From positions 29,467,116 through 29,531,115 of the forward strand of contig NC_067196.1 in NCBI RefSeq assembly GCF_000699445.3: 64,000 nucleotides of DNA. The letters run 5' to 3'. The notes under the pieces are model-generated. The model was not told the origin of the DNA and made no database searches. It was given only the letters and a program-made list of their open reading frames with translations. Numbering within the stretch: position 1 is the first letter of the stretch; every line of letters begins with the position of its first letter. This DNA is from Schistosoma haematobium. Taxonomy: Eukaryota; Platyhelminthes; Trematoda; Strigeidida; Schistosomatidae. A program made the position numbers and the translations under genes. This document shows, piece after piece, positions 1 to 13,052 of this stretch.

Positions 1-268
1 CAGAAGCACGAGCATGCAGAAAAACAATTTTGATTTCGTCGTACGGGTTAGCTGTTTACTAGGTGGTTAGAGGTTGAAAAACGTATGTGCAGTCGGTAGC
101 AAGGGGTAAAAGTTTTAAAATTGGTGAGGTCTAGACATCTCACACTCTTTAAAGAGTTTTGTGCAGTAAGAGAGTGAACATTATTATGGTTTCATTTTCA
201 AATATGAGGCTTTAAGACGGTTGGTGCTGACGTTATCGTCTGTTCCGTTTTTATCCAAGATATAGTAT

Positions 269-716
269 TTAAATTTCTAACTTGAGACTTTGAAAGATCT
301 TTCGTTGTAAGACAGATCCATCAAAAACATTAGTTGACTGTGGTCGAGTGGAAACATGTTTATTTGAACTCATAGAGTTCGTAAGCCTGCTCGTACAGGA
401 GTTTACATCTGTATGCATGGGAGAAGATGAAGGGTTCATGAATTCTCCTGGAAGCCGAAGTGTCGTTTCATAAACAAGTTGAGCTTCGGTGTGTCCAATA
501 TCAGGTTTCACTACATTGCGGATACCAAGTAAGAGTAGTGAAACGTTTGCAGCTGATAGGGAAGCTTTAAGCTGTCTGTGAAGGCGTTCTAACAACATGT
601 TTGCTTGTGGATGGAGGGCGGTTGTTAGAAATCGCGTTATCCCTAATAGTAAAATTAGACAACGGAGAAGTTCAGATTCGAACTGGTGTCCACGGTCCGT
701 AGTGAAAGTTGATGCG
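269..716 (-). mobile_element. Gypsy-type LTR retrotransposon fragment, integrase core
   Basis: The minus strand is open here and reads as the distal half of a retroviral-type integrase. It starts with STFTTDRGHQFES, which carries the second catalytic Asp, and continues through ALHPQAN to ERLHRQLKASL, which carries the catalytic Glu. LLLLGIRN and AQLVYETTLRLPGEF follow, motifs typical of schistosome gypsy elements. The frame has no internal stop, but the element is incomplete: no LTR, protease or RNase H could be recognised next to it. The RT remnant at 1460-1760 lies upstream on the same strand, as the gag-pol order predicts. A decayed copy is the likely reading; the family name was not established. 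Confidence 0.8.
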
Positions 717-779
717 TGTATGGAGATACCAATGGGTACTTTGATGCAAAGTTACTCGCACTGGTCTTAACGACAAGAT

Positions 780-1030
780 ACTTGAAGCTGAGCATAAGAT
801 AATTGAGGAAATTCGCAGTCATCACTTAACGCGGAAAAGGGGCAGGAGATGACGAACACGCAAAAAAAGGATCGACTTGGCATGAGTTGGTCTTTCAGGC
901 GTGGCCATTCCGTTTAACTTATCCCTATTCACATTAAATATATTATTCTATTATAAGCCTAACTGTGTTCTTAAGGAGTACTGAACATCAAATTGCTGGT
1001 CGTCACGTAAGACTAGTTAGTGTAAATAAT
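780..1030 (+). repeat. Diverged repeat, copy 1 (paired with 2225-2480)
   Basis: This stretch resembles 2225-2480 by eye. Both begin with GAAGCTGAGCAT, continue with a block ending in GTGGCCATTCCGT or its variant, then TTCTATTATAAGCCT or its variant, and end in a GTTAGTG-type block. They flank the gypsy RT remnant in the same orientation, so they could be pieces of an LTR, or of another element that inserted twice. No coding capacity was seen. Confidence 0.4.
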
Positions 1031-1459
1031 GATCTTATACATTACGTAGTTACATCTAGACAAAGCTACAATTTTGGGATCAAGACTATCATTATAACAG
1101 TAGAGTAAAAGGTATGGAGACCGAATTAAGCCTTTAATCTACATGCTTTTGCTATAATTTTCTTAGATGTGGAGAATACTTTTTCGAGTTACCATCTGAA
1201 TTGATGACTTGTACATTTCAGTGAAATTAGTCTATTAAAGGTCTCATGAGAGATGTGCGATTAGGTATGTACGATCGATAAAAACTTACCATGCTGTTGA
1301 ATGAGCGAAATTGCTTGACCGTGATCGGTTCTGGGTAATCCAGATAGGTCACTACTTTGCTTTGCAGAGAGCCGCTACTTTGGGCAATATAGCACTCAAG
1401 AGTTCAAGGAGTCAGTTCCAATATGATATTTTTGAATTTTTACAGCAATGCCATACTTT

Positions 1460-1760
1460 GGGAGTCATTCGAACTCAAGGCTCAGGTGCTGGAGATGGGA
1501 TCCTGTTTCCGGATTTTTGATCAAGCAGTCATCAACATCAACCGAAAATCCACAGACTCCGAAGGGACTGATGATAGTTGTTTGAAGATTGTCGTCAGCA
1601 GCCACTGGAATTTGGCTGTGAATTTTAACCAGGTCGATCTTTGAGGTGATGGTTGTTAATCTCAACGTTGTTGTCAGGCCCTGGATGTATGAAGATGAGT
1701 ATAAATCAGGAGGAGTTTTCACAGTCCGTCGCCTACAGACACCAGTCGGACGCCAACAAT
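1460..1760 (-). mobile_element. Gypsy-type LTR retrotransposon fragment, reverse transcriptase
   Basis: Minus-strand translation contains SKIDLVKIHSQIPVAADD followed by TTIISPFG, the conserved RT block just before the YXDD palm motif of gypsy elements. Upstream in the same frame is YSSSYIQGLTTTL, matching the usual 'YPLPHIQDF' position. After a deletion that removes the YXDD loop, CLIKNPETGSHLQHLSLEFE corresponds to the segment after it. The reading frame is clearly dead. It belongs with the integrase remnant at 269-716. Confidence 0.7.
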
Positions 1761-2224
1761 TGCTCTCTTTTTATGGAACGTGTGCTAGGGAGATACCCAA
1801 GGACTGTTTGGACAATTTTCAAGTCTATCATCCGCTGGAATTCCTTTTAAGGCATTCTTAGCTTTCAGGAGCTAGCCAGAGAGCTTTCGAGAATACAGCT
1901 GGACCTGTAGTAGTAGTAGTAGTGCAGTCTACAACAATACTGGTTACATACGATAGTTCTGCAAAGTTCAGGGCATTCGCCGAGTGTTCGTTGAAAATAT
2001 GGATCGATTAAATGCTTAACTGTCACTGGTCATAATCTGCAACCGAAAAATAAAGTTCGACAAACAAAATTTATTATTTAAATCTAGTAGCTTCCGTTGG
2101 TTTAAGTCGATGACGTTATTTCATCTTTATACCAGTGATCAGCATAGAAACATCTTTAATAGCGAAAATTTAGTGAATTAGCTTACGTCAATCTGTAGTG
2201 GCATTGCACCGTAACCCCACGACC

Positions 2225-2480
2225 TCCGAAGCTGAGCATATAATTACTGAAAAAATTCGTTTTCAAAATTGGAACGAGGAGAGGATTGAGGGTGAATAGT
2301 GCGGGAACATTCAATTCAGTCAAATAGCATGGCGCAGCCTTGCAGGCATGGTCATTCTGTATAACTTTTCTCTTTTATTCATATTAAAGATACTATTCTG
2401 TCTCTAGCCTTAATGTGTTCTTTAGAAACAACAGACATTGTGTTGTCGATTGTTACGATACGATGAGTCAGTGAGGACAA
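2225..2480 (+). repeat. Diverged repeat, copy 2 (paired with 780-1030)
   Basis: Same family and orientation as 780-1030, judged by shared blocks around GAAGCTGAGCAT and the GGCATGGTCATTCTGTATAA region. The two copies have diverged considerably. Function unknown. Confidence 0.4.
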
Positions 2481-3755
2481 TGATGTGACTTCCAAGTAAT
2501 AATATTAATAAAGATGTAGACCATTAATTCCACAAAGCCACGTTGAGATAAACACTTGCCGTATGCTTTGATCGGTTTTCCATGTTTGCCTGTGAGCTGT
2601 AGACCGGATCTTGGTGTACAGTTTTTAGCATTCACGGGAAAATCGCTTACTTGTTCTGCAGTTTCAACGAGCTAACGAACTTTCTCCACCACACCAGTGA
2701 TGTATAGCAGACGACTATTTGCAACGGCTGCGATAAGTCCATCGAACAATGACCTCTCGCATATATAGCACATTTCTGTCGTTAAGCCGCGTTGAAATTC
2801 GATACTGTGGAAGAGCTGATCTAACATTTGTCAATCGGCTGAACCTCTCCGTTTAAGGATGGCTTTTTTTAAAGTGTGTTAAGGTCCAAAGACAACACAA
2901 GTAAACATACTATGTGTGACGTACCTGTTAAAACCGTGCGATAGCGCCTTCGCCACTTCGAGAAATTGCGTACTTCGCTCTATCACGCATGCTCCTGGAA
3001 ATCAGCTTCTGCACAGAAGAATTAAGCCTCGATATTATCAGGCTAGAATTGCATGAGCTAAAAGGTTGTGGGCAAAAGAGATTTAATCTTCAGCGGTTTG
3101 GATGTCATAGTGTGAATCCATTGAGGAGATTTTTAATATTAATAAATTTAAACCAAGAACATTCATGTGTTTTAGTTTGTTGAATAACAAATATTACTTT
3201 AGGAATGACCAACTACTTTTGATCTTAACACAAGCTCACAATAATTTACCAAAGAGGTCACAGCTCATCTGTGTCTTGAAAGTAATGAAAATCAATCTGA
3301 ACAACCACTTGCATATCCGCAACAAATATATATATTTAACAAAAATCTTTAGATAAACACATGACACAAATGTATCTTTGACTTGCGCCTATGATATGTG
3401 AAAGTAAGATACGATATATAATATTAGAACATAGCGTACCAGATCACATAAGGCTCAGCTAAATTTTGTCTGGTTAAACTAATCAGGTCAGCATCAATGT
3501 TGAAGATTTACAGAACTATTTTTTTGTGAGTATATTTACCATTATACTCAGTAAAACATCACGTATTATTTTCTAATGCGTCATTTGTTTTCGTTTGCTT
3601 TATATACCTCAGTCTCTACCTCAAAGAATGAATAATCTGCTGCAAATATTCACGGCAGCTGGTTGAGTAGAAGCTTTTTTGTCTACAGTTATTTGAGTCA
3701 TTTGAATATTGTTCTCAGAAAGCGGCGAATCTGAGCATTGTCGTAACGGCAGAAA
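2481..3755. other. Upstream region of the proteasome gene, no gene recognised
   Basis: No open frame here resembles a known protein. The left half (about 2560-3110) is less AT-rich than the rest and may be more of the decayed gypsy element. The right half is AT-rich and should contain the proteasome promoter, but no TATA box or other motif was convincing. A pyrimidine-AG (GTTCTCAG, ending 3718) lies 37 bases before the start codon and could be a splice or spliced-leader acceptor; this is only a guess. Confidence 0.4.
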
Positions 3756-6047
3756 ATGCTTAGTGTACTTAGTGATGTATCAGAGAGTACAAAGGGTATC
3801 AGTACTGGGGTGAGTAGAAAGTATGTTACAAAACGAATCTTTTAGACCACACTTTTCGCATGTGAATATGATGGAGGAGTCGTTATTGGAGCTGATTCTA
3901 GGACATCATCTGGGTATATATGATAATCTCTATGATTATATTATAGAACGTATGTTGTAAACCGTGTAACAGACAAGCTGACACAATTGACAAAATCTAT
4001 ATACTGCTGTCGATCTGGGTCTGCTGCTGACACACAAACAGTAGCGGATATGGTCCGCTACCAGCTAGATTTCCATCGCCTAGAAATGAATAGAGAACCA
4101 ACTGTTTTGGAAGCAGCTGTTTCTTGCAAACATTTTTGCTACAACTACAGAGATGATTTGGTTGCAGGCATCATAGTTGCTGGATGGGATGAAGAATTAG
4201 GTGGTCAGGTATTAGCATTGTTACGTTTTCAATGAAGATAGATATACTCCATTCCTCTCGGTGGAATGCTCATAAGACAACCAATCGTTATTGGTGGTTC
4301 TGGTAGCACATATACTTATGGGTACGTGGACCACGGTTTTCGCAAGGGAATGACAAGAGAAGAGTGTGTCAGTTTTGTTTTAAAAGGTTAGTTTGTCCGA
4401 CGAATTTTTATTTGTAACCTCTCCGCTTTGTAACGGTTAATGATGTAAAAGTTTGTTGTACTTCAACATTTTCAACTGGTTGTTTGAGACGTAATCTCTC
4501 CATAGTATAGTCAATAGTCATGTTGCGTTGGATAATGGTAGTAACATATCTAGTAAATGCAAGAATCTCGGCAAATCGAAGTTTACTACCAGACAGTCGT
4601 TTTTATGTGCAAGGGGTGAAGGTTATGCAGACTTAAAGTTGTACTGCAAAAATTACACTTTTTAATAATGAAATCAAGTTGCCACATAGCAACACAGCGA
4701 AATAAATTGCCAAGATGGATATGAGAGTAGTTGTGTATGTAAAAGTAAGGAAGACTAAACAGAACATATGATTCGCGATGAAAGTTGAGTGAGTTAACCA
4801 TTAGCCCCTAAATGTTCTGGTACGGCCGAGAGTGGGGGGAGTCAGCTCTCCTCTAAATGCTCTCACATAGCCACGCACATACAACCACTGCCAGGGAAGT
4901 CCTATTCATTGCCTTCTCGTGGTGGGGGTGGTGTTTTTTACGAAATCGAGCGGACGAAAAGTGAATGTTCGGCGCTTTAACGGGGTTGGTAGACACGGAG
5001 AGTTCACCTAGGGAGGTTGGAAAACCCTGATTCCAAACCAATGACGCACATGGACTACAGGGTCTTGATGGAACAAACGGGGTATGAACCAAGCTTTGGT
5101 CACCGGCTACCATGGGACTGCATCTCCATATGTTTCTCCACTGCCTTGTGGATTGCACCTTCAGGTCAAAAGCCCCGGGTATGGCTCTCTAAGGAAACCA
5201 CCTGCTTCGCTTTAGGCACCCGGGCAGTATCCCAGCCTTCACACAAATCGGTTGATTTATGTGGCGAATATCTATTTGTACCAATTTGTGTGTTTAAATA
5301 AATAAATGAGTTAATCATTAATCCTCATCGTTTCAATACTTCGAAAGTCTAAAATATAGCAGCCTGAATGAGACGATTTTCTTTTTCATCTAAATCTTAT
5401 GTTTTCGGATATCAATGTTTGGATTTGAACGGCAAGTGGTTCCCATTATCTTTCCAACTTACAACTCGTGTATTGAAATGCACGTAATTACTATGTTCTA
5501 ATACCTTTCTCAGTATCAATGATTTTCTAACTCTTGAAAAACAGTTTGTTTGGCTTGATTTTAAGCTATCTGAATGCGATTTAAAGGGTGGAAAGACTAA
5601 TGCAACTAAATAACAATTAGACCATATTCCCTACTTGTATGGTGTCTTGTAATACTATATCAAATGGCGACTTCTTGATTTCAACAAAGTCCATACTGTG
5701 ACATGATATTTTGGCTCAATATTCGTTTCATGATTCCTTAGTCAACGTAGTAATAAAATGTGCATATGTATCTTAGTGATGAAACGTCCTCACAAAAAGC
5801 GCGATCGGAATGAAGACTTCGAAACCAAGATCCTATCCACTTAATAATTTTAAACATAACTAATACAAAAGTGCTGTTAGGCCGACGTTTTGAAATATCT
5901 TTATTTTTATCCAATTCAGGTGTTGCTCTTGCCATTAACAGAGACGGTTCTAGCGGTGGTTGTGTACGCCTGGCTATTATTTCCAAAGACGGTGTGGAAA
6001 GAATACTAACAAAAGGTGATGAAGTTCCAGTGTATCGGTTTTCCTGA
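3756..6047 (+). CDS. PSMB6: Proteasome subunit beta type-6 / beta-1, complete, five exons
   Basis: Catalytic beta-1 subunit of the 20S proteasome core, the caspase-like site. Exons read by eye are 3756-3809, 3846-3913, 3947-4208, 4242-4386 and 5920-6047, giving 657 nt (218 residues plus TGA), with GT-AG borders and matching phases throughout. The short propeptide [18 protein letters not shown] precedes the catalytic Thr1 of [11 protein letters not shown]. The beta-1 signatures [71 protein letters not shown] and [11 protein letters not shown] are all present. The GSGS motif of the active-site environment is intact. The first three introns are only 36, 33 and 33 bp. The fourth (4387-5919) is 1.5 kb and contains a retroelement tail. 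Length is slightly below the human protein, mainly because the propeptide is shorter. The gene looks functional. The start was chosen because it is the only in-frame ATG giving a propeptide that ends in Gly before Thr. Confidence 0.93.
4387..5919 (+). other. Intron 4 of the proteasome beta-1 gene
   Basis: Bounded by AAAAG/gttagt and attcag/GTGTT. The phase is 1 on both sides, joining LKG to [13 protein letters not shown]. Apart from the interspersed element at 4812-5310, the remainder is AT-rich sequence in which nothing else was recognised. Confidence 0.85.
4812..5310 (+). repeat. Interspersed element D (about 0.5 kb, ends in AAAT repeats)
   Basis: This block is homologous along its length to 62998-63475. 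Both start at GGTACGGCCGAGAGTGGGG and share GCCAGGGAAGTCCTA, CTGCCTTCTCGTGG, the CCATGGGACTGCATCTCC block and GGCACCCGGGCAGTATC. Both end in AAATAAATAAAT. It is much richer in GC than its surroundings. The tail suggests spread by a LINE machinery. It has no meaningful open frame, and no clear Pol III box was seen, so it may be a SINE or the 3' end of a LINE. Confidence 0.7.
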
Positions 6048-6057
6048 AATAAATAAA
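6048..6057 (+). terminator. Polyadenylation signal of the proteasome gene
   Basis: Two overlapping AATAAA hexamers directly follow the TGA stop. The 3' UTR would therefore be very short unless a later signal is used. Confidence 0.5.
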
Positions 6058-7439
6058 ATTGTATGAATGTGAAAACACTACTTTTTTGTATTGCTGTCTT
6101 AAATATACTATCTTTTGTATCTTTCCTCTCATAAGTAGTTATCAGCCTACTATTATAAAAAGAAATATCCTGTAAAACTAAGACCGCCCAACTGACGTAT
6201 TATATCCGTTTTCAGTCTCCTAAATTATGATAAATGTTTGATTTATAGAGTTGACATCATATCGTGATATATCTCAGTCATATAAATAAGTATTATTCCA
6301 TATAGTATTCATGATTAGTTGTTTTACTGGTATGCCTGAATTGTATTGAAAAAGAATTCGAACTTGCTGATTAGTAGTTGAGAGTTATATACTCACATCA
6401 TCAATCCAAAAGTGACATCGAGTATGCTTATCTGATATATGCTACAAAGGTCGATCCTATATAAAGTTATAGGAAAATATTTAGGTTAGATAAGTCAACT
6501 TAAAACAAAAACTGACAATTTTCGCTGTTTGTACTAATGTTGAGTGTAAGGGTTTAATAGTAGGGTTTGCCTCTTCACTTTGGCTCAATAATGTCACCAA
6601 TAATCCCTGCGTATCTATATACTATAATAAGAAAACGGAGTATCTCATAACCATGCGATCTATTTGTGCAATACTTCTACATTTATCAAAAAGACCAACT
6701 TGTACAGTTTTGGAAAATCCTTTGTATTCACTTCTTATGCTGTTGGAGAGTTACACATCCAACATCTGCCTTTAGTACATTATTTTCTTCCAATTTCTGT
6801 TAACTAAAGACATACCTTTAGATCTCCATATTTAACTGGAATAGTTAAGTCAACTGTTTCGTCAATTCTCAGCTTATCACTTGATGGTCGTCACGAATTG
6901 AATTTTTTGCTTTTCTGAATCTCGAAATGTCAGGTTGTTTTTCTGAGATAAATTAATAGCAAACAGTTTAGTAAGCACTTTCGAAGGCAAGTACAAACTG
7001 GCAAGAGCATTTTAATCATTTTACCAATATTTCTGTTCATCAGTAACGAGCTCATTTCGCACTGAAAACTAGGCATTTGATACTTCATGTACCACTGGAG
7101 TAACTAATTACTTCCCATTTGTATATAAGTATCTAACACTACAATTTCTTGAATCAACATAAAGGGAGACCAGCTGGTAAATGCTGTGGTAGGGTGTGAT
7201 TTTTAACTGTCTACAGTGTTTATCCGATAAGATATAGGGTTAACTAAAACCATTTGTATGTCTGTTGATCCAAAATGGGTTAAATGGAAGTTTATGTGAT
7301 TAAGGCCAAAAAATTATTAATCAGTTGTGAAGAAATTAAAAGTTGCAATGATTTTATTGGTGAAACAATCATAAATTCCCTAAAGTTAAATTTTAAGTAA
7401 AGCTATCGTGTGAGTTCTGAATAGATTTTAAACATAATG

Positions 7440-7625
7440 TGTGTGCGAGACCAACGGTTCTGGGTTTGGTCCGTGCGTACAGGGTCTTGGGTGCACACTG
7501 ATGAGGAGCCCCATACTAGGACTAAATATCCGTTTCGTGATTCCATCTTTCCAGTGGTGGTCTAACTTAGATCAGTTCATGATTTCAATGAAATCCAACA
7601 ATCTGCACAACCTCATACTGACGTT
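7440..7625 (+). repeat. Truncated family-B repeat (tRNA-like plus dead hammerhead)
   Basis: This is a degraded copy of the family described at 37690-38025. It starts inside the tRNA-like part (GTGCGAGACC, GTTCTGGGTTTGGTCC) and continues with GATGAGGAGCCCCATACTAG. The GAAA element of the hammerhead is mutated to TAAA. It ends with the right terminal repeat block (TTCATGATTTCAATG and ACAATCTGCACAACC). The left terminal repeat is missing. Confidence 0.6.
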
Positions 7626-8639
7626 TCATAAAATTACGAAATTCGGCCCATAATTATTACACTGAGTTTATTGAATTGCTTTGTTAACAGTGTTGGACAT
7701 TTTCATATATTAAAAGTAGGTTATGTAAGAATCTAAAGAGTGTAATAAGAAAATTAGAAGTGTTTATGTGATTTGCTATCCTCATAGATATTCTCTACCA
7801 TGAAAAGTTAAATGCTCGTCTCGACTAGCTGACAAATATTCGTACTATTCTAGATCTTGTCAGTTTCGAATGGGACTTACATGTTTGATACTCCATAAAG
7901 CCAATACAGTCAGTAAAGATTCATTTCAAAGGAAGCTACTCATTTTCACTTCATTTAGTAATAAGATCAATAATTATTTCAGTCAGGTATTTACTACAAA
8001 GAAATTGGTGGATGAGAAACTAGAAATAGTGAACATAGTGTATAGGTTGAAAAGAATAGACAAATGAAAGAAGACTACTGTTTTTATAGTCAGTCATATT
8101 GAAATCGAGGTTAGTCTAATTTTGAAGCTTCACACAACCATACTTTCTTATTTTACCAGACAGTTTTCAGTAATGTAAATAACTTTCAGTTGATAAGTAC
8201 TTATCAAAAGTGATTTCTCACTGTATTCATAAGTGTACAAAATTAGGAACCTCGGGTAAATGTATAAATGCATATATGTACCTCACTGTTTTTGTTCTAA
8301 ACAGTTTAGACAAAATAATCAAATAACATAACCACTTCGATTGAGCATTGTTTGTTGGAAATTCTTACTAAAAAGTCGAATGGATTTCGTAACACTCATA
8401 GGTAATGAAATATTATGTTCATACAAAGATTTTTCCTAGTCGTTAATAACGTTATTACGTAAGACGTCTTCTATCACATTTCGACTTGGTATTATGTTCT
8501 ACTTTTATCCCCTGATATGTAGTAAGTTCTGGTATTCAGCAGCTATTACTTTAGTTAACAACCATAACTCGGAATTTTAAATGTCATGCATTTATGAATT
8601 TCAGATAAATTACCTCGTTTCCGTAGCCCTAAGTGTTGT

Positions 8640-8930
8640 AGATCACCAACGTAGATGATCTGTGTCGAATGATTGGGGACCTATTCGAGTCAGACGGCTA
8701 AATGTTGAAGTCAATCCTCACGGTTAATACATAACGTGGGTTACTCTTTCGTTGTATCCAGATACTATGGATACCTCGATGACCGTACAACACAGAATTG
8801 TATTAGTAAGAGTAGGTACAAGGAACAGAGTGCGACTACTGCTGCATGGGCCAGTCCAAGGCGTTCAATTATCTGATAATCATTGACTCGACTGTCGGAT
8901 GATTTACTTAGGGTTCAGTGACATCTCGAT
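8640..8930. repeat. Unclassified block, probably an old repeat
   Basis: The segment has a more balanced base composition than its neighbours. It contains several purine-pyrimidine balanced blocks such as GGGGACCTATTCGAGTCAGA and GCTGCATGGGCCAGTCC. There is no coding potential. It resembles the texture of decayed transposable elements, but no family was recognised and no second copy was found in the window. Confidence 0.25.
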
Positions 8931-11900
8931 TTGTAGACTGAAGCAAAATCTATTTAGCTTCACATCTCATCAAATAACTTGTTAAATAACATAAACTGGG
9001 ATTTCATTAAACTATGTAGTATTCTTATTAAGGTGACATCATAGCGTGCGGAAGATCTTAAAACAAACAACGAATTTCTGACTTGTTTCTAGCCCATCAG
9101 AAAACAGATTTTAAAAATGGATGGTTAGTGAGAAAGAATACAATAATACTGCAAATGGTAAATAGATTTTGCCCAGTTAATTGGTCTATTTATGTTTCCT
9201 ACAGGTTATTCTGCATGTAAATCCAAACAACAATATATCAGCTCTTCCTAATGGATATAGTGTGTCCGCATTTCCGAACGATTTAAAGAAAAACAAATAG
9301 AAAGCGTTATGTTTGTGATAAGAAATGTCATTAGGTTCGTCATATTTTTATTCCAAATCTAATTAGTTTCTCAAAATTGTAGAACATTGTATGACTGAAT
9401 TTCTGAAATTCAAACTCGGAAGCCTATCACAGTAAGTTAATTCACTACTTGTTTATTTAGAAAGTTATGGTTATGAGAGCGCGAGTGTTAAGAAAGTTGT
9501 CAGTTTTATAACTCCTACGGATTTTCGTTATATACACAATAAATGGAGTTTTGTATTCCTGTATTGCTTGTATTATTAGCTTTTGTCAGACGCCTCAACT
9601 GTCACTCTATACTCTACTATTCCTTAACCATTGGAAATTAATTATCCACCCTCTGTTCCATTCTGTACCACTTTCGTCTTAATCGTATATAAAAACAATC
9701 CCTATTTGATGTGTTATTATCTGACAATTCGTGTGTGAAACTTCATGAATTTTTGATTTATGATGACTTACGGGACCATAGAGAAAATATCTGCTTGCTA
9801 ACTTCGTCTTCTGATTATACACTGGGTTGGGAGGACCTCGAAGACCAATAGGCGTTAAGATCTAGGTCGTTTTTCCTCGGTCACTGTGTTATTAGTACAG
9901 CAGGAAATCATCGATCCTATGGGCGATATAAGCGAAACACTCAGTAAGTGAACGTGATAATTATCTGGCTTTATATTAGGTAACCTAGCCACGTGGGATT
10001 AAAATAAGAAAGTCGTTTTTTGTGATTTGCAGGTTATATTTCTAAATAGTAAGGTTTGAGTAAATAGAATACTGTCTTCATTTGCTTAATTATATTGGGA
10101 GTCTAATTGCAATAACAGGCAGTTTTATTGATATTAGGTTAAGTGGGACAGATATGCTTAGTGTGGAACAACGTGATATTTTTTACAATTTTGTCTTAAT
10201 CGATTCTCACGATCAAACTTAAGGCAGTAAAGTAGATATTGAATCAATGACATCCAGAATAAATAAAAAATACTTTGATCCACTAGAGTTTAGAAATGAT
10301 AAATTGGAAATTCTGTGCCTGATACCGATATTTCAATATAATTTTTATATCCAGACTTCCTTTACTAAGTTATTTGAAAGTGCCTTATCCTGTGACGTGC
10401 ACCACTTATTCGGAAAAACATTAGTATGCAGCGGAAATTCGAAGTAGAATGCTTACCATCAGAAGAGTAAAATAAAGAGAGGAGGAATGAAATCAAAGAG
10501 CAATCGGAATAAGAACGGGATCGGAAGAATGATGAAGTATGTAAAGGACAACTGATAGGACATATGTGAGTGGTGTATTTGATGTACGATTTTCATGTTT
10601 TACAAAGGCACTGTGTGATTTTTCATAAAACAGTTAATTAATTTACCGTACCTGAGTTTGAGTTCACTACAATTCTAATCCACAAATTAAGCACCTAGCA
10701 GGAGGGATCGATTTGGTCTAAAAGCTTTTTGCTAACTGATATACGTTAGACTGTAGAGCGGTCACAAAAGTTGAAACTTTTCCCAACTATCGCCATTATT
10801 TCCATGTATTAATACTCTGTAAGTAATGCAAGCGAATTATTCATTTTGTTTATCTACCAATTTTTAAACATAAATGTTCTGCGACATGTTATGTTACTGA
10901 ATAGTAACTAGTAGTTTGACTTTTCTTTGATCATTTAAAAGTTTCCAAAGTTGTGTATAATAGAATTTTATTAGGCTCTGTTTAACATACACTAGGAAAC
11001 GTATGCCATGCTGAAAATTTTGCAGGATCACTTTAATTTTATTATGAAAGTATCCATTAACTCGTTTAAATTACAAACGATCATACAATTAGGTAACAAT
11101 AATTTTTTTGTCCTGCCAGATACCACTGTCACATTTCACATTGGTTCAAGTAAAAAAGCGTGCTGTGAATTTTTTGAGGATAATTTAAAAAGTTAGCAAA
11201 AAATGATGATCGGTTTCTATAGTTTTTCCTTCAGGATAGCCAGGAGCAGGTAAAGATAATAGAATTATCTGGATTATAAAAGTACATTGCTCAAACATAC
11301 CTATAAATGATTATCGGTTGTGCTTGAAATCAGTTATTAACATGAGGATACTTCCACGATTTTTTAGTTTTAGTTATAGTGTGTATTTACATCACGTTTT
11401 GTAATGTGACAACATTTGAAAAATTCATTTTTCAAAGCTAAAGGTTGGTAATGGTCTTAGATACAAGGGTTTTAGGTAATAATATTTTACTCCATAAATA
11501 GAATTATTTTTAAAACATCATTTTGAGAGTTTCAGAATAGTTGTGGTCAATAAAATTTATAGCATCTGTGATGTTTCCTCAATGCTAACCTGCAGTACCA
11601 TATGAATACCAACCAATTTCTGGTCAAATCGCCTTTACTTGAATATCTAATTAACACCCCAAGAGTTGAATCATCTTTGCTGATTATTTTGAAGCTAATT
11701 TTCATCGCAAACTGACACCATTTGAAGTATCACTGACAATCAGAAAGCACTGGATTGCCGTTCCTTCTTAACTTGAGAATCCTAAACTGGTGAATGCCTG
11801 ATCTTACACAATATCGGTTCCAGTACACATAAGTCTCCCAACACGTATTTACTACCTACAATGACTTGTTTAAACCATAGTTTATGTTGCTTACACAACA

Positions 11901-13052
11901 GTACCTTCTCGGTGGCTGGTTGTCTGTTAGTTAATAACATTTTATTAGTATCATCTACTACTAAGTAGCGATTAACTTAATCCGATCCAGTTTGCAATAT
12001 GGTTAAGAAGCTAAATGATGTCAAAAAGATTACACCTGGTGGGATACGTTGAGAGTTACAGCTTAAGCTTTAAGGATAGTAAAAATTCGTTAATAATCTT
12101 CCAGAAAAATGAAGGCAGCTTTAAAAAGTTAGTTTCACTAGCTGGTCACGTGATAGTGCCAAATATCATGTCTAATTACTGGTCCTAACAGAAATCTGAT
12201 TAACGGGATATATAACGTGGTATGTCATTTCAAATCTACCCTGTTGATGAATACAAACAAACACAACCTAGGTCATCTGTTTTCAAATGCAGAACACCAG
12301 GTGCTTTACAGTGAATATGGTTTATTTTATTAAAAGCCTTTTTTCCCTTTCCGTGGATTTAAAAAGACGTAACATATATGGTTTTTAGTATAAAAGATGA
12401 ATCACAGTATCTGACAGCGGATATTTTTTTCGGATCCTTCTATCAATCGTGAAAACAATATTCATATCAAGTGTTAATATACAAAAAAAAGTAAAATCGA
12501 GTTATCTCATAATAATTTCTTGGCAATCAACATTTATTTCTTCAATTTACTTACTAGTAAAATTAAATGAACTTGGGAAATTTATTCACATTTATTGGTT
12601 GACTTGTTAGTAACGTAGTACTTAAAATGTTCGTAAAATTATGTATTAAAATATAGATCTGTTGAATTTATTATGGAAATTAAAATCAAACAATTGACCT
12701 TTTATTTAATGGTCAAAAGCAGTGTATTTTAACCATTAATTAAGAGAAATTATATCCAAAAGTTAGATGTAATATTTACATAAATGCCAAACGCAACTTC
12801 ACACTTTACTAATGAATGTTAAAATAAGAAACACCACAGACTCAGGTACGTTTGTTTACCCTTATCATATTGGAAATCTAAAATGTCTGACTAATGGTAG
12901 CACACATGTCTATCCACTACCAAGGTTATTAACTTAACATCTGATTGGCTAATTTATAAGTGCTATATTTTAAATTTAGCCCGTAACCACCCATCATATT
13001 TTAAAATGATGGGAAAGTACGGACTGGACGCTTAGTTATCCAACAACCTACC

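Larger units (their letters stand above)
6060..13052. other. Intergenic region between the proteasome and Notch genes
   Basis: No credible gene was found in either strand of these 7 kb. Open frames are all below 70 residues and show no recognisable domains. The recognised content is one truncated copy of the tRNA/hammerhead repeat (7440-7625). Two further blocks with more balanced base composition, at about 8640-8930 and 9770-9960, look like unidentified old repeats. The last 100 bases upstream of the Notch start contain TTTATAAG-like and other AT-rich runs, but no promoter could be defined. Confidence 0.6.

Noticed and set aside
1900..1922. CRISPR-like or tandem array at the GTA repeats
   Set aside because: Only a short trinucleotide run; no spaced repeats, and the genome is that of an animal.
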